Assembly: GCF_900167135.1 (NCBI RefSeq)
Contig: NZ_FUWZ01000005.1
Coordinates: forward strand, 622,516-686,515
Direction of reading: 5' to 3'
Length of the DNA stretch: 64,000 nucleotides
Origin: Chitinophaga eiseniae
GTDB taxonomy: Bacteria; Bacteroidota; Bacteroidia; Chitinophagales; Chitinophagaceae
Positions 1 to 9,224 of the stretch are shown here, piece by piece; positions within the stretch are counted from its first letter, which is position 1, and each line of letters opens with the position of its first letter. Both the position numbers and the translations under genes were made by a program. The notes under the pieces were generated by a model that was not told the DNA's origin, ran no database searches, and worked only from the letters and a program-made list of their open reading frames with translations.

Positions 1-276
1 GTCGGCATTGTACCAACTTTGTTTAACTTCAAAGACAGGTTGCCGGTTGTGCTGACGCTTGCTGATCTCCCGCATCCAGAGGGAGAAGTTGAGCATTTTA
101 GGTTTGTCGGGGAATTGAAAATAAACAAGGTATTGCCGTAACCCTGGCTGCAGCAGGCTGGTGTTCAGGGCATGATGCCGCGGGCTGATCGTGTCTGCCT
201 GGGCTGATGCCTGTTGCAGGGCAAACAACAGGATAAACAAAACCGGTAAAAGACGGTGGAAAGGGCGCATTGTCAT
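1..276 (-). CDS. N-terminal part of an exported protein of unknown function (cut by window edge)
   Basis: An open frame on the minus strand starts at an ATG at 276 (a second in-frame ATG lies at 270) and runs off the left edge after 92 codons without a stop. The first 25 residues form a clear signal peptide (basic start, hydrophobic core rich in Leu/Val/Phe, then ASA-QA), so the product is exported. The visible mature part contains a run of aromatic residues and a FQFPDKPKML stretch, but I do not recognise the family. The plus-strand histidine kinase gene is divergent, with 139 bp between the two starts, so the promoters of both probably lie there. The frame is solid; the function is unknown. 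Confidence 0.6.
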   Translation of the reverse strand, partial: MTMRPFHRLLPVLFILLFALQQASAQADTISPRHHALNTSLLQPGLRQYLVYFQFPDKPKMLNFSLWMREISKRQHNRQPVFEVKQSWYNAD

Positions 277-415
277 AAGCGTATGTACATTTTGTTGACA
301 GCACAAATGTTGGTCATCCGGGTAAGCGTATCAAGTTTATTCAATCCTTACCGGTATAAATTCAACCACTGGTATTCATCTCGCGTAGGACCGGGTGGTT
401 TAAAAAAAAGGGGGA

Positions 416-1537
416 ATGGTTGAACCCAAACAGGCAACCATTGAAAAAAGCGGCCTGCAGAAAATGCGATCCGGTACATTTGACGAACAGTTTCTAAACC
501 TTGTATTTTCGGCCATGGGAATTTTTAAAACAATGCCGGCTACCACCCGGCTTCAGTGGGGCTTGTGGTGTCTGCTGATGCTCCTGCTGTTTTTTACGCT
601 GCTACCGGAAGACGGTTTTGGGCAGTCGGGCGCCTATGCCCTGACAAATACGGCCTTTTATGCACTGGTGGTGTATGGCAATATCAGTTTTTTGTACCCC
701 CGCCTGTTTTTGAAAAAGAGGAAGGTACTGTATTTCATGGCAGTAGTAGCCGGGCTGCTGCTGGCCAGCCTGGTCCGGAGCTATGGAATGGTCTGGATAT
801 ACAATACGTTTTTTAATGATCAGCCGCATCCGGCGCCAATGACTACCATGATCTTTGTACGTAATGTATCCGGTTTGCTGACGATTTTTCTCCTGAGTTT
901 CATTCTGCGGATTTTTATTGCTTATTTTGTATTGAAACGTAAGACAGAGGAAATGCAGCAGCAACATGCTCAAACGGAGCTGGAGCTGCTGAAGTCACAG
1001 GTGCAGCCGCATTTCCTGTTTAACACATTGAATAATATCTATTACGAAGCCTTCAGGGAGGCGCCTCATACCGCGTTGCTCATCGAAAAACTGTCAGACA
1101 TTATGCGGTATTTTGTGGATGAAAGCCCTAAGGACAAGGTCAATTTATCTACTGAAATTAATTTCATCGAAAACTATATCGCGCTGGAAAAAATACGCAT
1201 CCGGCATGAAATTGGCTTAACGTTTATCAAGGATACCGATGATGATTATCGCATACCTCCCATGTTACTGATGACGTTTGTGGAGAACATTTTCAAACAT
1301 GGTATCGACAAAAGCAGTACACAAAATCAGATAGCGATCACTTTGTTATGTCGGGACAACCACCTCGTTTTCAACGCCCGTAATGAACTTCCCCTGCATC
1401 CCGTAGTTTCCGGCCAGCGAGGATCAGGGATAGATAACCTGCGAAAGCGCCTGGTACTATTGTATGGAGACAATTTTGAACTAAAGACAGAAAGATCAGA
1501 TAACCATTTTAATGCCTCTTTAACCGTTCCCTTATGA
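416..1537 (+). CDS. LytS/YehU-type sensor histidine kinase
   Basis: Membrane sensor kinase of 373 residues. Four hydrophobic helices lie at about residues 47-63, 76-95, 104-128 and 145-173, followed by a short coiled coil and the compact His_kinase domain typical of the LytS family. The phosphoacceptor is H199 in the motif QPHFLFNTLNN, the N-box is at F288-VENIFKHG with N291, and the glycine box is GSGIDNLRKRL near 336. No extracytoplasmic sensor domain is visible, so the signal is probably sensed in the membrane. Its stop overlaps the start of the LytTR regulator by 4 bp (ATGA), which indicates translational coupling and a cognate pair. An internal start at M34 is possible. Family known, signal unknown. 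Confidence 0.93.
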   Translation: MVEPKQATIEKSGLQKMRSGTFDEQFLNLVFSAMGIFKTMPATTRLQWGLWCLLMLLLFFTLLPEDGFGQSGAYALTNTAFYALVVYGNISFLYPRLFLKKRKVLYFMAVVAGLLLASLVRSYGMVWIYNTFFNDQPHPAPMTTMIFVRNVSGLLTIFLLSFILRIFIAYFVLKRKTEEMQQQHAQTELELLKSQVQPHFLFNTLNNIYYEAFREAPHTALLIEKLSDIMRYFVDESPKDKVNLSTEINFIENYIALEKIRIRHEIGLTFIKDTDDDYRIPPMLLMTFVENIFKHGIDKSSTQNQIAITLLCRDNHLVFNARNELPLHPVVSGQRGSGIDNLRKRLVLLYGDNFELKTERSDNHFNASLTVPL

Positions 1538-2241
1538 GTTTAAATTGCCTGATCGTGGATGATGAGCCCAATGCCGTGAAGCTGCTGGAATTGCATATCC
1601 AGCAGACGACCAACTGGCGTATCGTGGGCAAATGTTATAATGCGCTGGAGGCGCTGGAGTGCCTGAAACAACAAAAAACGGATGTGGTGTTTCTCGACAT
1701 CAATATGCCCCGCCTCAACGGGATGGAGCTGGCCGGCCTGTTGCCCAGCCATGTCAAAATAGTTTTTACCACTGCCTATTCTGAATTTGCTGCCGCCAGC
1801 TATAATTACCAGACACTGGACTATCTGTTGAAACCTATTACACTGACGCGTTTCCTGGCCGCACGCCAGAAAATTGAGGCCGCCTTCCGTACACCTGCAC
1901 AGGCAGACAAGACAGAAGACGACCACCAGGATTATTTCTTTGTGAAATCAGGTAAAACACTGCAACGTATCCGCTTACAGGACCTCCTGTATTTTGAAGG
2001 CGAGAAAGAATATGTGCGGGTGGTGACCGTAAAGGAGGAAGTGTTGGTTTATAAGCGGCTGAAAGAAATTGCAGAACAACTGGGACCGCCCTTTATCCGC
2101 GTGCATAATTCCTATATCGTTAATACCAGCCAGATAGAACGGATACTCGATAACCACATTCACATTGCAGACAAACGTATCCCGCTGAGCGAAAAGTTCC
2201 GCGCCGATTTTATGGCGCTGATACAACAACGTTTCCTATAA
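1534..2241 (+). CDS. LytTR-family response regulator
   Basis: Response regulator of 235 residues. The receiver domain covers about residues 1-120, with acidic D9/D10, phosphoacceptor D55 in VVFLDINMP, and the conserved K of LLKPI near 107. The LytTR DNA-binding domain occupies about 133-233, with the typical YFEGEKEYVRV and FIRVHNSYIVN segments. It is the partner of the overlapping upstream kinase. LytTR regulators usually bind paired 9-bp direct repeats in promoters; no target site could be assigned here. Its last 6 bp overlap the end of the convergent MarR-GNAT gene. Confidence 0.94.
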   Translation: MSLNCLIVDDEPNAVKLLELHIQQTTNWRIVGKCYNALEALECLKQQKTDVVFLDINMPRLNGMELAGLLPSHVKIVFTTAYSEFAAASYNYQTLDYLLKPITLTRFLAARQKIEAAFRTPAQADKTEDDHQDYFFVKSGKTLQRIRLQDLLYFEGEKEYVRVVTVKEEVLVYKRLKEIAEQLGPPFIRVHNSYIVNTSQIERILDNHIHIADKRIPLSEKFRADFMALIQQRFL

Positions 2242-3192
2242 CACCAGTTCCATCTGGATGTTGGCGCGTTCGTACGGCGATTTTCTGGCAGCCACTTTCT
2301 GAAAGCCCATCTTGTGATACAGGCTGATAGCCGGTTTCAGGATGGTATTGCTTTCGAGATACAGCTTGGAGGCGCCCAGTTCGCGCGCTTTCTCCATGCA
2401 GGCTTTACCCAGCAGCCAGCCAATGCTTTTGCCCTGCGCCCGCGGAGATACCGCCATCTTGGCCAGTTCAAAATCATAGTCCGGATCATTCATGCGGATC
2501 AGCGCACAAACACCTACCGGTTCATCGTTGTAAAGCGCCACAAAAATATGACCGCCCTTTTTCAGAATATGTCCCTCCGGATCTTCCAGCGCCTTATAGT
2601 CAGAAGCTTCCATTTTAAAATAAGTGGAGATCCATTCCTCATTGAGATCGTAAAACGCTTGCCGGTATTTAGCCTGATAAGCTACCACTTTCACCTGGCC
2701 GCTCTCCCGTAACTTCTGTTGTTCCTGTACGCGGCGCAGGAGCGACTTCTGCTCCAGCAGGAACTCCCATTCCTCCATGGCTTTCCAGAGATCATGTTTG
2801 GTTTGTGCCGTCAGTTCCTCAATGGCGTTGTTGACATCGATGTACTGCGCCGCAATTTTTTCATTGATCTCCAACCCTTTGGCAGAAAGGCCTACCAGGT
2901 TCTTACGCCCGTCTGTTTTGTCTTTCTTTTCTTTGATGAATCCCTTTTGTACCATCTCCCGGACGATCTTGCTCACCGATACGTGGGAATGTCCTATCTC
3001 CCGGGCTATTTCGGTGATGGTTTTGTTTTCTCCGCGCGACAGTACGTAAAATACCGGGAACCATTTAGGCTGCATGGGAACGCCGTACAGGCCATACACC
3101 TGGGCCGCATCTTCGGTGATTTTATCTGTCAGCAGCCGCAGCCTGCTGCCGATGGCCATTTTGCCGGTAGTGTCGAAAAAGCCCGTCATCAT
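2236..3192 (-). CDS. MarR-type regulator fused to a GNAT acetyltransferase
   Basis: Two-domain protein of 318 residues. Residues about 15-145 are a winged-helix MarR domain (ITEIAREIGHSHVSVSKIVREM as the recognition region, then a K/D-rich wing around EKKDKTDGRKNL). Residues about 165-318 are a GNAT N-acetyltransferase domain with an acetyl-CoA loop near SPRAQGKSIGWLLGKA and the terminal LYHKMGFQKVA element. Such MarR-GNAT fusions are a known class in Bacteroidota and Actinobacteria; the substrate is usually unknown. It converges on the LytTR regulator gene. The domain calls are safe; regulated genes and acetyl acceptor cannot be read from the sequence. Confidence 0.92.
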   Translation of the reverse strand: MMTGFFDTTGKMAIGSRLRLLTDKITEDAAQVYGLYGVPMQPKWFPVFYVLSRGENKTITEIAREIGHSHVSVSKIVREMVQKGFIKEKKDKTDGRKNLVGLSAKGLEINEKIAAQYIDVNNAIEELTAQTKHDLWKAMEEWEFLLEQKSLLRRVQEQQKLRESGQVKVVAYQAKYRQAFYDLNEEWISTYFKMEASDYKALEDPEGHILKKGGHIFVALYNDEPVGVCALIRMNDPDYDFELAKMAVSPRAQGKSIGWLLGKACMEKARELGASKLYLESNTILKPAISLYHKMGFQKVAARKSPYERANIQMELVL

Positions 3193-3305
3193 TTAGGAAT
3201 TTACGAAGTTGGAAATTTTGATATTTTGGTATTTTTGTTATTGGTTTCGTAACTGGTTACGTAAATATAGAAAATGGTTCTGAATTGGCCAAAAAAATAG
3301 TGTGA

Positions 3306-4895
3306 CTATCGGAGCACGGCCGGCAGCAGGTACTGCTGCAGCATGGTATTTACCTGCGGGTGCGCATAAGGGAGGTTATAGGCTTCTGCTGTAATAACGA
3401 TGACCAGCGGCGTATTCCGGAACACGAGGATATAGTTGCCGCCGTTGCCGGAGCAATAGTAGGCTTCGTAAGTCTGGCCGTTTACCTGGAACGTTTTGTT
3501 CCAGAAAAGATAACCATAGTATTCTTCCTGCCGGCCGGGAATGTTTTTGTGCCGGGTAAATGTTTGTTGCACCCAGCCGGCCGGCAGCACCTGTCTGCCT
3601 TGCCAGCGGCCCTGCTGTTGGTACAGCCATCCGAATTTGGCAAAGTCAAGGGTGTTCATACGGATGCCGCCAGCGGTATTGGCCACACCCTGTGGGGTAT
3701 ACTGCCACTGATAGCGGGTGATGCCCAATGGCCGGAAAAGCTGATGGTCGGCGTATTTTTCCAGTCCGCCCGGTACCCGCTGGTGTAGCACATCGCCCAG
3801 CACCACCACCCCTGCGGTGAAATAGTGCCATTCTCCCGCCGGACGTGCGGTATTGACCGGCAGGTCCAGCGCAAACTTCACCCAGTTGTCTGTAGGGTAC
3901 ATGTTTTCTTCATTGCCAGGTGACTGATCATTGTTGTCATCACCGTCGAAGGGGCTGCTCATCGTCAGCAGCGCTTTCAGCGGTGTCTGTGCTTTTTCTG
4001 TGGAGTAGTTGGCAAATGCAGGAAGGTCATAAAAATCCGATAACGGTTGTTCCGTGCTTCTCAGGTAGCCGTCGCGGATAGCCAGGCCGGTAATGGCGCC
4101 GGCAAAGGATTTGCCGACAGACCGTACGTCGTGCGTTGAATCGCGGCCGGAGCCGTTGAAATATTCTTCGATGATCAGTTGCCCTTTACGGATCACGGCA
4201 ATGCTGGTGATCTTCGGGAAGACGCCTGCTTCAATGTTACCCTTCAGGAGTTTGACGGTATTACGGTCAAAGTTGCCACGGGATGCTGTCAGACCGTTAT
4301 AGGGCGCCGGTGTATTTAAAACGATCTTCGCCGTATCAATGAAAGGTTTACGGTCCACCATCAGCGGTAACTCGCCGCTGGCGATCAGCGCACCGGTTTT
4401 TATCCCTTTCACAGGATCGTTGAGGTACGGCCTTATCTCCATGCGGAGCAGATGTGGCCCTTCTGTAAGGGCGCTGTCGCCGCCGTTACGCAGAAACCGC
4501 ATCCAGTAATATTCGCTCCAGGAGGCAGAAGCTGCCTTGTAATTGATCAGCGGCCGGCTCAGTACCGTGTCTTTGATTTTTGCGGCGGCGGAGGGCGCAC
4601 CGGGATGCAGGTTGCTCTGATAACACAGGCGATTATCTACGTATAGGCTGAACTGGTAGTTGCCCTGTTTTAACACCGTTTCCTGGTCCATCGCAGGTGA
4701 TAGTGCCTGGAGATAGCGGACCAGCGGACTGTCCATATGAGCGGTGAAAAACAGGTCACTTTTAGGCGTAAGGAGGTAAGTAGCACTGATGGCAACGTTG
4801 ACGCCTGGTTGACTGGTGAAAATAATCTTTCCGGGGTTTTGGGAAAGGGTGGAGAAGGGGAGGCCTATACACAGGGCAAATAACAAATACCGCAT
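3306..4895 (-). CDS. Exported serine hydrolase, class C beta-lactamase fold
   Basis: Protein of about 530 residues with a signal peptide. I prefer the start at 4895 (MRYLLFALC), because it gives a standard export signal; an in-frame ATG at 4913 adds six residues. Residues 30-195 are a family-specific N-terminal region; the serine hydrolase domain follows. Counting from 4913, the SxxK motif is S265-V-G-K268. The second motif, normally YxN, reads Y364-F-T, and the usual K/H-T-G triad region reads SGNGGN, so catalysis may differ from true beta-lactamases. Likely a periplasmic esterase, peptidase or D-aminopeptidase-like enzyme rather than a resistance gene. The MFS exporter gene ends the same strand's upstream neighbour. 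Confidence 0.88.
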   Translation of the reverse strand: MRYLLFALCIGLPFSTLSQNPGKIIFTSQPGVNVAISATYLLTPKSDLFFTAHMDSPLVRYLQALSPAMDQETVLKQGNYQFSLYVDNRLCYQSNLHPGAPSAAAKIKDTVLSRPLINYKAASASWSEYYWMRFLRNGGDSALTEGPHLLRMEIRPYLNDPVKGIKTGALIASGELPLMVDRKPFIDTAKIVLNTPAPYNGLTASRGNFDRNTVKLLKGNIEAGVFPKITSIAVIRKGQLIIEEYFNGSGRDSTHDVRSVGKSFAGAITGLAIRDGYLRSTEQPLSDFYDLPAFANYSTEKAQTPLKALLTMSSPFDGDDNNDQSPGNEENMYPTDNWVKFALDLPVNTARPAGEWHYFTAGVVVLGDVLHQRVPGGLEKYADHQLFRPLGITRYQWQYTPQGVANTAGGIRMNTLDFAKFGWLYQQQGRWQGRQVLPAGWVQQTFTRHKNIPGRQEEYYGYLFWNKTFQVNGQTYEAYYCSGNGGNYILVFRNTPLVIVITAEAYNLPYAHPQVNTMLQQYLLPAVLR

Positions 4896-4926
4896 ACGTG
4901 TAATTTGAACCAAAGCTACAGGGAAA

Positions 4927-6480
4927 TCATATTCGCCTTTCCGATTTTTGAGACTTGATAAATATCCAGGCCATGAGACTGCCGAGCCATCCTAATCCGC
5001 CGCACATCGCCATTATTTTACCATAACTCCGGATAAAATGCTGATGGTACAGCTGGGCGACCAGCTGTTGTTGCTGATGCGGTAACCCCTGGGGCACTGC
5101 GGCATCGCCGAGGTTGGCTGTCTGCGCCATGGCAGCTGCTTTCTGAGCAGCTGTCAGCGGCAGCTCCTGCAGCGCCGGCTGCATAGATCCGGCAAAAAAC
5201 AGTACCGCCAACGCCCCGAAAACGGCCACGGCAAATACGCCGGCGATCCTCGTAACAGCATTGTTGACACCGGATGCGGTACCGGACAACTGGCTGCTCA
5301 CACAGCCCATCACGGTGGCGGTCAGTGGCGCCACAGTAATGGTCATGCCCATACCGAGCACCATGATGCCGGGAAAAAAGGTAGTCCAGTAGGAGGAGGG
5401 CCCGGTGGTTTGTCCTACCAGCGCCATCAGCAGCATACCGGTACCCGCCAGGAAAGGTCCGATAATGAGGAACCACCGCGGCCCGTACTTGTCGGCCAGG
5501 CTGCCAGCCAGCCGTGCCAGGAAGACCATCAGCAGCGTAAACGGAAGAAAAGACAGGCCGGACTCCAGCTGACTGTAACCCTGCATCTGCACCATATTGA
5601 GCGACAGGAACAGCATGCTGCCGCTAAGGCCGGCATACAGGAAAAACGTTAGCAGGTTGGCGCCGGTGAACGTCCGGTTTTTAAAAAGATGCAATGGCAG
5701 CATCGGGTGACGGCTGCGCTGTTCTGTAATAACAAAACCCGCCAGCAACAGCGCTCCTGCGAGGATACTGCCATAAGCCGCCAGGCTGTCGAAGCCGGAG
5801 ACCGGCACCCGGAGAAAGCCAAAATTCAGCAATGCCAGTCCCCCTACGATGAGGACAGCGCCGGGATAGTCCTGCGGTGGCGCATCGGCAGGTATTTCCT
5901 GTTCTGCTACCTTCCACCACAGGCATAACAATGTGATAATGCCAATAGGTATATTAATAAAGAAAATATAGCGCCACAGGCCGGCGTCGGCCAGTGCGCC
6001 GCCCAGTATAGGGCCGCCGATCGTTACCAGCGTGGTCACAGACGACCAGGTGCCGATCGCTTTACCTCTTTCAGCTTCATCGATGGCGGAAGAGATCAGG
6101 GAGAGGCTGCCGGGGATCATGAGCGCGCCGCCGATACCCTGTACCATTCGGAAGATAATCAGCATGGTGACGGTACCTGCCAGTCCGCATGCCGCAGAGC
6201 CGGCGATGAAAATCATAATGCCCGTCATAAAAATGTGGCGCCGGCCCAGCCGGTCGCCCAGCGTGCCGCCCAGCAGGATAAGGGCAGCCAGCATCAGCAT
6301 GTAAGCGTTTAACACCCAGAACAGTTCCGCGCCCGAAGCATGCAGGCTGCGTTGAAGGGAAGGCAATGCCACGTTCAGCGCGGTACCGTCTATGAAAGCC
6401 ATGGCAGACGCCAGGATGGAGGAGGTGACCACCCATCTTCCGGCAGTGCTGCGAAGTGATACGGTCGACATAACTTGCAT
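4927..6480 (-). CDS. MFS drug exporter, DHA2/EmrB-QacA type (14 helices)
   Basis: Integral membrane protein of 517 residues with about 14 hydrophobic segments. MFS motif A is visible as GGTLGDRLGRRHIF around residue 75, the antiporter motif C as GGPILGGALAD near 155, and the first helix contains the DHA2-typical AFIDGTALNVALPSL. Proton-driven efflux of drugs or other hydrophobic compounds is the usual role of this family; the real substrate is unknown. The start could also be the in-frame ATG at 6471. It lies 31 bp upstream of the serine hydrolase gene on the same strand, so the two may be co-transcribed. No EmrA-like adaptor is adjacent. Confidence 0.93.
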   Translation of the reverse strand: MQVMSTVSLRSTAGRWVVTSSILASAMAFIDGTALNVALPSLQRSLHASGAELFWVLNAYMLMLAALILLGGTLGDRLGRRHIFMTGIMIFIAGSAACGLAGTVTMLIIFRMVQGIGGALMIPGSLSLISSAIDEAERGKAIGTWSSVTTLVTIGGPILGGALADAGLWRYIFFINIPIGIITLLCLWWKVAEQEIPADAPPQDYPGAVLIVGGLALLNFGFLRVPVSGFDSLAAYGSILAGALLLAGFVITEQRSRHPMLPLHLFKNRTFTGANLLTFFLYAGLSGSMLFLSLNMVQMQGYSQLESGLSFLPFTLLMVFLARLAGSLADKYGPRWFLIIGPFLAGTGMLLMALVGQTTGPSSYWTTFFPGIMVLGMGMTITVAPLTATVMGCVSSQLSGTASGVNNAVTRIAGVFAVAVFGALAVLFFAGSMQPALQELPLTAAQKAAAMAQTANLGDAAVPQGLPHQQQQLVAQLYHQHFIRSYGKIMAMCGGLGWLGSLMAWIFIKSQKSERRI

Positions 6481-6593
6481 AACGCCCGTGCATTGTAAAA
6501 TGTTCCGCCGTTCACCTTAACGCTTTTTTAACAGCCGGCCCGGTAGGGGGAGATCTTTTGGGCTGCGTCACTATAGTGAATACAACGAATGTT

Positions 6594-7058
6594 ATGAGGT
6601 ACTGTACTAGTAAACACCGCTTCAGGGCTGCTTTTGCCGCCTGTCTGCTTGTCATGGCCATGCCTGCGATGGCGCAACAGAAACTGTTGCCCGACCAGAA
6701 CCCCCGTTACATGGAGAGCATGCAGCTGTACCTGATCAACGAAGATTCCCTGACGGCACGGGAAGGTACCACCGTACAGCAGACCTATAAAGCATATCAG
6801 TTTATGGAAGCGAAAATGGAGCGGCGGGAACAACGGCGGCAGGACCGTCGTGAGCGCCGGCGTGCCTATGCCTATGGCTATGGATGGGGATCATCATGGG
6901 ACACCTGGGGATATCCGGCATATACTTATGGATACGGTTATCCGTCGTACAGCTTCGGCCATTACGGCCATCGCCACAACTATTCACCGGGCTTCCAGTG
7001 GTACGACCTGGCGACCGTTACCGCCCTGGCCATGGGCACTTACCTGCTCTTCCGCTAA
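6594..7058 (+). CDS. Small exported tyrosine/glycine-rich protein of unknown function
   Basis: Exported protein of 154 residues. The ATG at 6594 is chosen because it gives a signal peptide (MRYCTSKHR, hydrophobic core, then AMAQQ); an earlier frame opening at 6558 would bury it. The mature part has an Arg-rich helix (MERREQRRQDRRERRR) and then a Tyr/Gly/Trp/His-rich tail with YGYG-type repeats, and ends in a hydrophobic stretch, VTALAMGTYLLF. I do not recognise a family. It stands 29 bp before the LpoB-like lipoprotein gene, so it probably belongs to the same envelope operon. Confidence 0.72.
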   Translation: MRYCTSKHRFRAAFAACLLVMAMPAMAQQKLLPDQNPRYMESMQLYLINEDSLTAREGTTVQQTYKAYQFMEAKMERREQRRQDRRERRRAYAYGYGWGSSWDTWGYPAYTYGYGYPSYSFGHYGHRHNYSPGFQWYDLATVTALAMGTYLLFR

Positions 7059-7087
7059 TAAATCATCGTATAAAAAATTTCAACCTG

Positions 7088-7684
7088 ATGTTTAAAATGA
7101 ATGCTCCCGCATTGGTCGGGATACTTATGTCCGCTGCCCTCATACAAGGATGTGCTCCCCGCCAGGTGACGCGGGTAGACGAAAAGCAACAGATCGATAT
7201 CAGTGGCCGCTGGAATAATACCGACTCACGGCTCACGGCGGAAGAAATGATCGCCAGCGCCCTCGGAGAGAACTGGTTGTCAGAATTTACCCAGCAACAT
7301 GCAGGCAAGAAACCGGTCGTGATCGTAGGTATGGTGGCCAACAAAAGTCATGAACACATCGATGCGGAAACGTTCATCAAAGATATGGAACGCACGTTTG
7401 TCACCACCCAGAAAGTAAGGCTGGTACAGGGCGGCGCCAAAAGAGAGGAACTGCGCGGTGAACGGGCAGATCAGCAGAAAAATGCTTCTGTGTCTACCAT
7501 GAAAAAATGGGGACTCGAAGTAGGAGCAGATTATATGCTGCAAGGGAGCATCAACTCTATCGTAGATTCACATAAAAGGCAAATGGTGGTATATTATCAG
7601 GTAGACCTGGAACTGACCGACCTGCAAAGCAACGAAGTAAAATGGATAGGCAATAAGAAGATTGCCAAATATGTGAAGAATTAG
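7088..7684 (+). CDS. LpoB-like lipoprotein (penicillin-binding protein activator family)
   Basis: Lipoprotein of 198 residues. The ATG at 7088 is the first one that places the export signal at the N-terminus, and the lipobox IQGC puts the acylated cysteine near residue 22. The mature domain has the LpoB/PF13036 pattern: an IDISGRWNNTDS start, VVIVGMVANKSHEHID, a FVTTQKVRLVQGG region and the closing DYMLQGSINSIV plus NEVKWIGNKKI. In enterobacteria LpoB is an outer-membrane lipoprotein that activates PBP1b; Bacteroidota versions are recognised by homology and may act differently. It sits between a small exported protein and a COG3014-like lipoprotein, an arrangement also seen in Vibrio. Confidence 0.88.
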   Translation: MFKMNAPALVGILMSAALIQGCAPRQVTRVDEKQQIDISGRWNNTDSRLTAEEMIASALGENWLSEFTQQHAGKKPVVIVGMVANKSHEHIDAETFIKDMERTFVTTQKVRLVQGGAKREELRGERADQQKNASVSTMKKWGLEVGADYMLQGSINSIVDSHKRQMVVYYQVDLELTDLQSNEVKWIGNKKIAKYVKN

Positions 7685-7768
7685 AACCTACATACTCGTT
7701 ACCACTGTGGTGACCGTGCGCCGGTTGTCTGTGTTGCCGGCGCACATTTTTTTTCTCAAGCGCATATC

Positions 7769-9181
7769 ATGTTTATTTCCGATCGTCAATGGAAGTGGTG
7801 GCTGCCACTGGCGTTGGCCATACCTTTCTTTTGCTCATGCCGTACTTATAACGGCGCGGTGGCGCCGTATTACGAGGCCGTGTCACAGGGCCGCTTCGAG
7901 GAGGCTTCGACACAGCTGGACAAAGCCCGCTTTTTCCGCTATAACCGCAACAAACTGCTGTTTAACATGGAGAAAGGCAAGACCGCTTTTCTGCAGGGAC
8001 GCTATCATGAAAGCAACCTGTATTTTAATGCCGCGGACTCCATCCTGTCGGGCCGCAGCCGCAGCAGGGTACTGGACCAGACGCTGGGACTGGTGGTGAA
8101 TCCCGCTATGCAGATCTACCAGGGAGAAGATTTTGAACGATTACTGATTCATTACTATAAGTCTGTCAACTATCTGCAACTACATCAGCTGGAAGACGCG
8201 GAGGTGGAAGCCCGGCGTATTTCCCTGGGCAACTATGCCCTCAACGACCGGAAAAAAAACAATGATAAGAAATACAGTAACGACGCTTTTTCCCTGATCG
8301 TGCAAGGCATCGTATACGAAAGCGCCGGCGATGTGAACAACGCTTTTATTGCTTACCGCAACGCCGCTGATATCTTCCTGAAGTCTCCCGACCGGCGTTA
8401 TTACGGCGTGGACATGCCTGCGCAGTTACAGGTAGATCTCCTGCGTACGGCTGATCAGCTGGGCTTTCAGCAGGAAGTACAATATTACGAACAGCAGTTT
8501 GGCCGTGTACATCAGCGCTCTGCCGACAACGACGGTGGCTCGGTACTGGTGATCTGGGAAAACGGACTGGCGCCTGTAAAAGCAGAAAGCAATTTTTTCT
8601 TTACCCTCACTGAAAGAGGACCGGGAAATTTTGTGTTTACAGATCCCAACACCCAGATCTTCATTCCCTTCGATTTTAACCTCTTTCCGCGGGATTCCTG
8701 CGACCGCTTGCGCCGCCACCTCGAAGCCTTCCGGGTGGCCTTTCCCAGCTACATAGAGCAACCGCTGTACTATACCACCGCCGACGTACAGCGCGACAGC
8801 ACTTTCTCCACCACCCTCGAAAAAGTGGAAGACGTGAACCAGCTGGCTTTTCGCACCCTGCAGGAACGTTTCCTGAAAGAGATGGGACTGGCGCTCACAC
8901 GGCTGGCCATCAAAAAGCTGGCGGAATACGAGATCCGGAAAAACGACGAAGTAGCGGGAGAGCTGTTTAACCTCTTCGCTCTGCTGACAGAAAAAGCGGA
9001 TACCCGTAACTGGCAAAGCCTGCCGCATTCAATCTATTATTCGCGCATCCCGCTGAAAAGGGGAGATAATAAAATCACGCTCACGCTCAAAGGAAAGGGC
9101 AATACCCAGAAGGTAGAATTTAATGTAATAGGCAATGGCCGCCTGCAAACATTACATTACGCTTCGCTGCAGAAATCGTGA
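7769..9181 (+). CDS. COG3014-like TPR-containing lipoprotein
   Basis: Protein of 470 residues with an N-terminal lipoprotein signal (hydrophobic LPLALAIPFF, then CSC). The region of residues about 30-240 is helical and TPR-like, including the family-typical FNMEKGKTAFLQGRYHESNLYFNAAD and the later SLIVQGIVYESAGDVNNAFIAY pattern with a GxxYExxGDxxNAxxxY spacing. The second half is beta-rich. I recognise the COG3014 family, whose members lie next to lpoB-like genes in several phyla. The molecular role is unknown; an envelope or cell-wall-synthesis function is inferred from the neighbour 84 bp upstream. Confidence 0.82.
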   Translation: MFISDRQWKWWLPLALAIPFFCSCRTYNGAVAPYYEAVSQGRFEEASTQLDKARFFRYNRNKLLFNMEKGKTAFLQGRYHESNLYFNAADSILSGRSRSRVLDQTLGLVVNPAMQIYQGEDFERLLIHYYKSVNYLQLHQLEDAEVEARRISLGNYALNDRKKNNDKKYSNDAFSLIVQGIVYESAGDVNNAFIAYRNAADIFLKSPDRRYYGVDMPAQLQVDLLRTADQLGFQQEVQYYEQQFGRVHQRSADNDGGSVLVIWENGLAPVKAESNFFFTLTERGPGNFVFTDPNTQIFIPFDFNLFPRDSCDRLRRHLEAFRVAFPSYIEQPLYYTTADVQRDSTFSTTLEKVEDVNQLAFRTLQERFLKEMGLALTRLAIKKLAEYEIRKNDEVAGELFNLFALLTEKADTRNWQSLPHSIYYSRIPLKRGDNKITLTLKGKGNTQKVEFNVIGNGRLQTLHYASLQKS

Positions 9182-9224
9182 AAGTTTAGCTACATTAGCT
9201 GTCAGAAATTACCCTTTATTTGTC

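Noticed and set aside
2314..3252. Plus-strand frames opposite the MarR-GNAT gene
   Set aside because: Both domains of the minus-strand gene are recognisable, so these frames are shadows.
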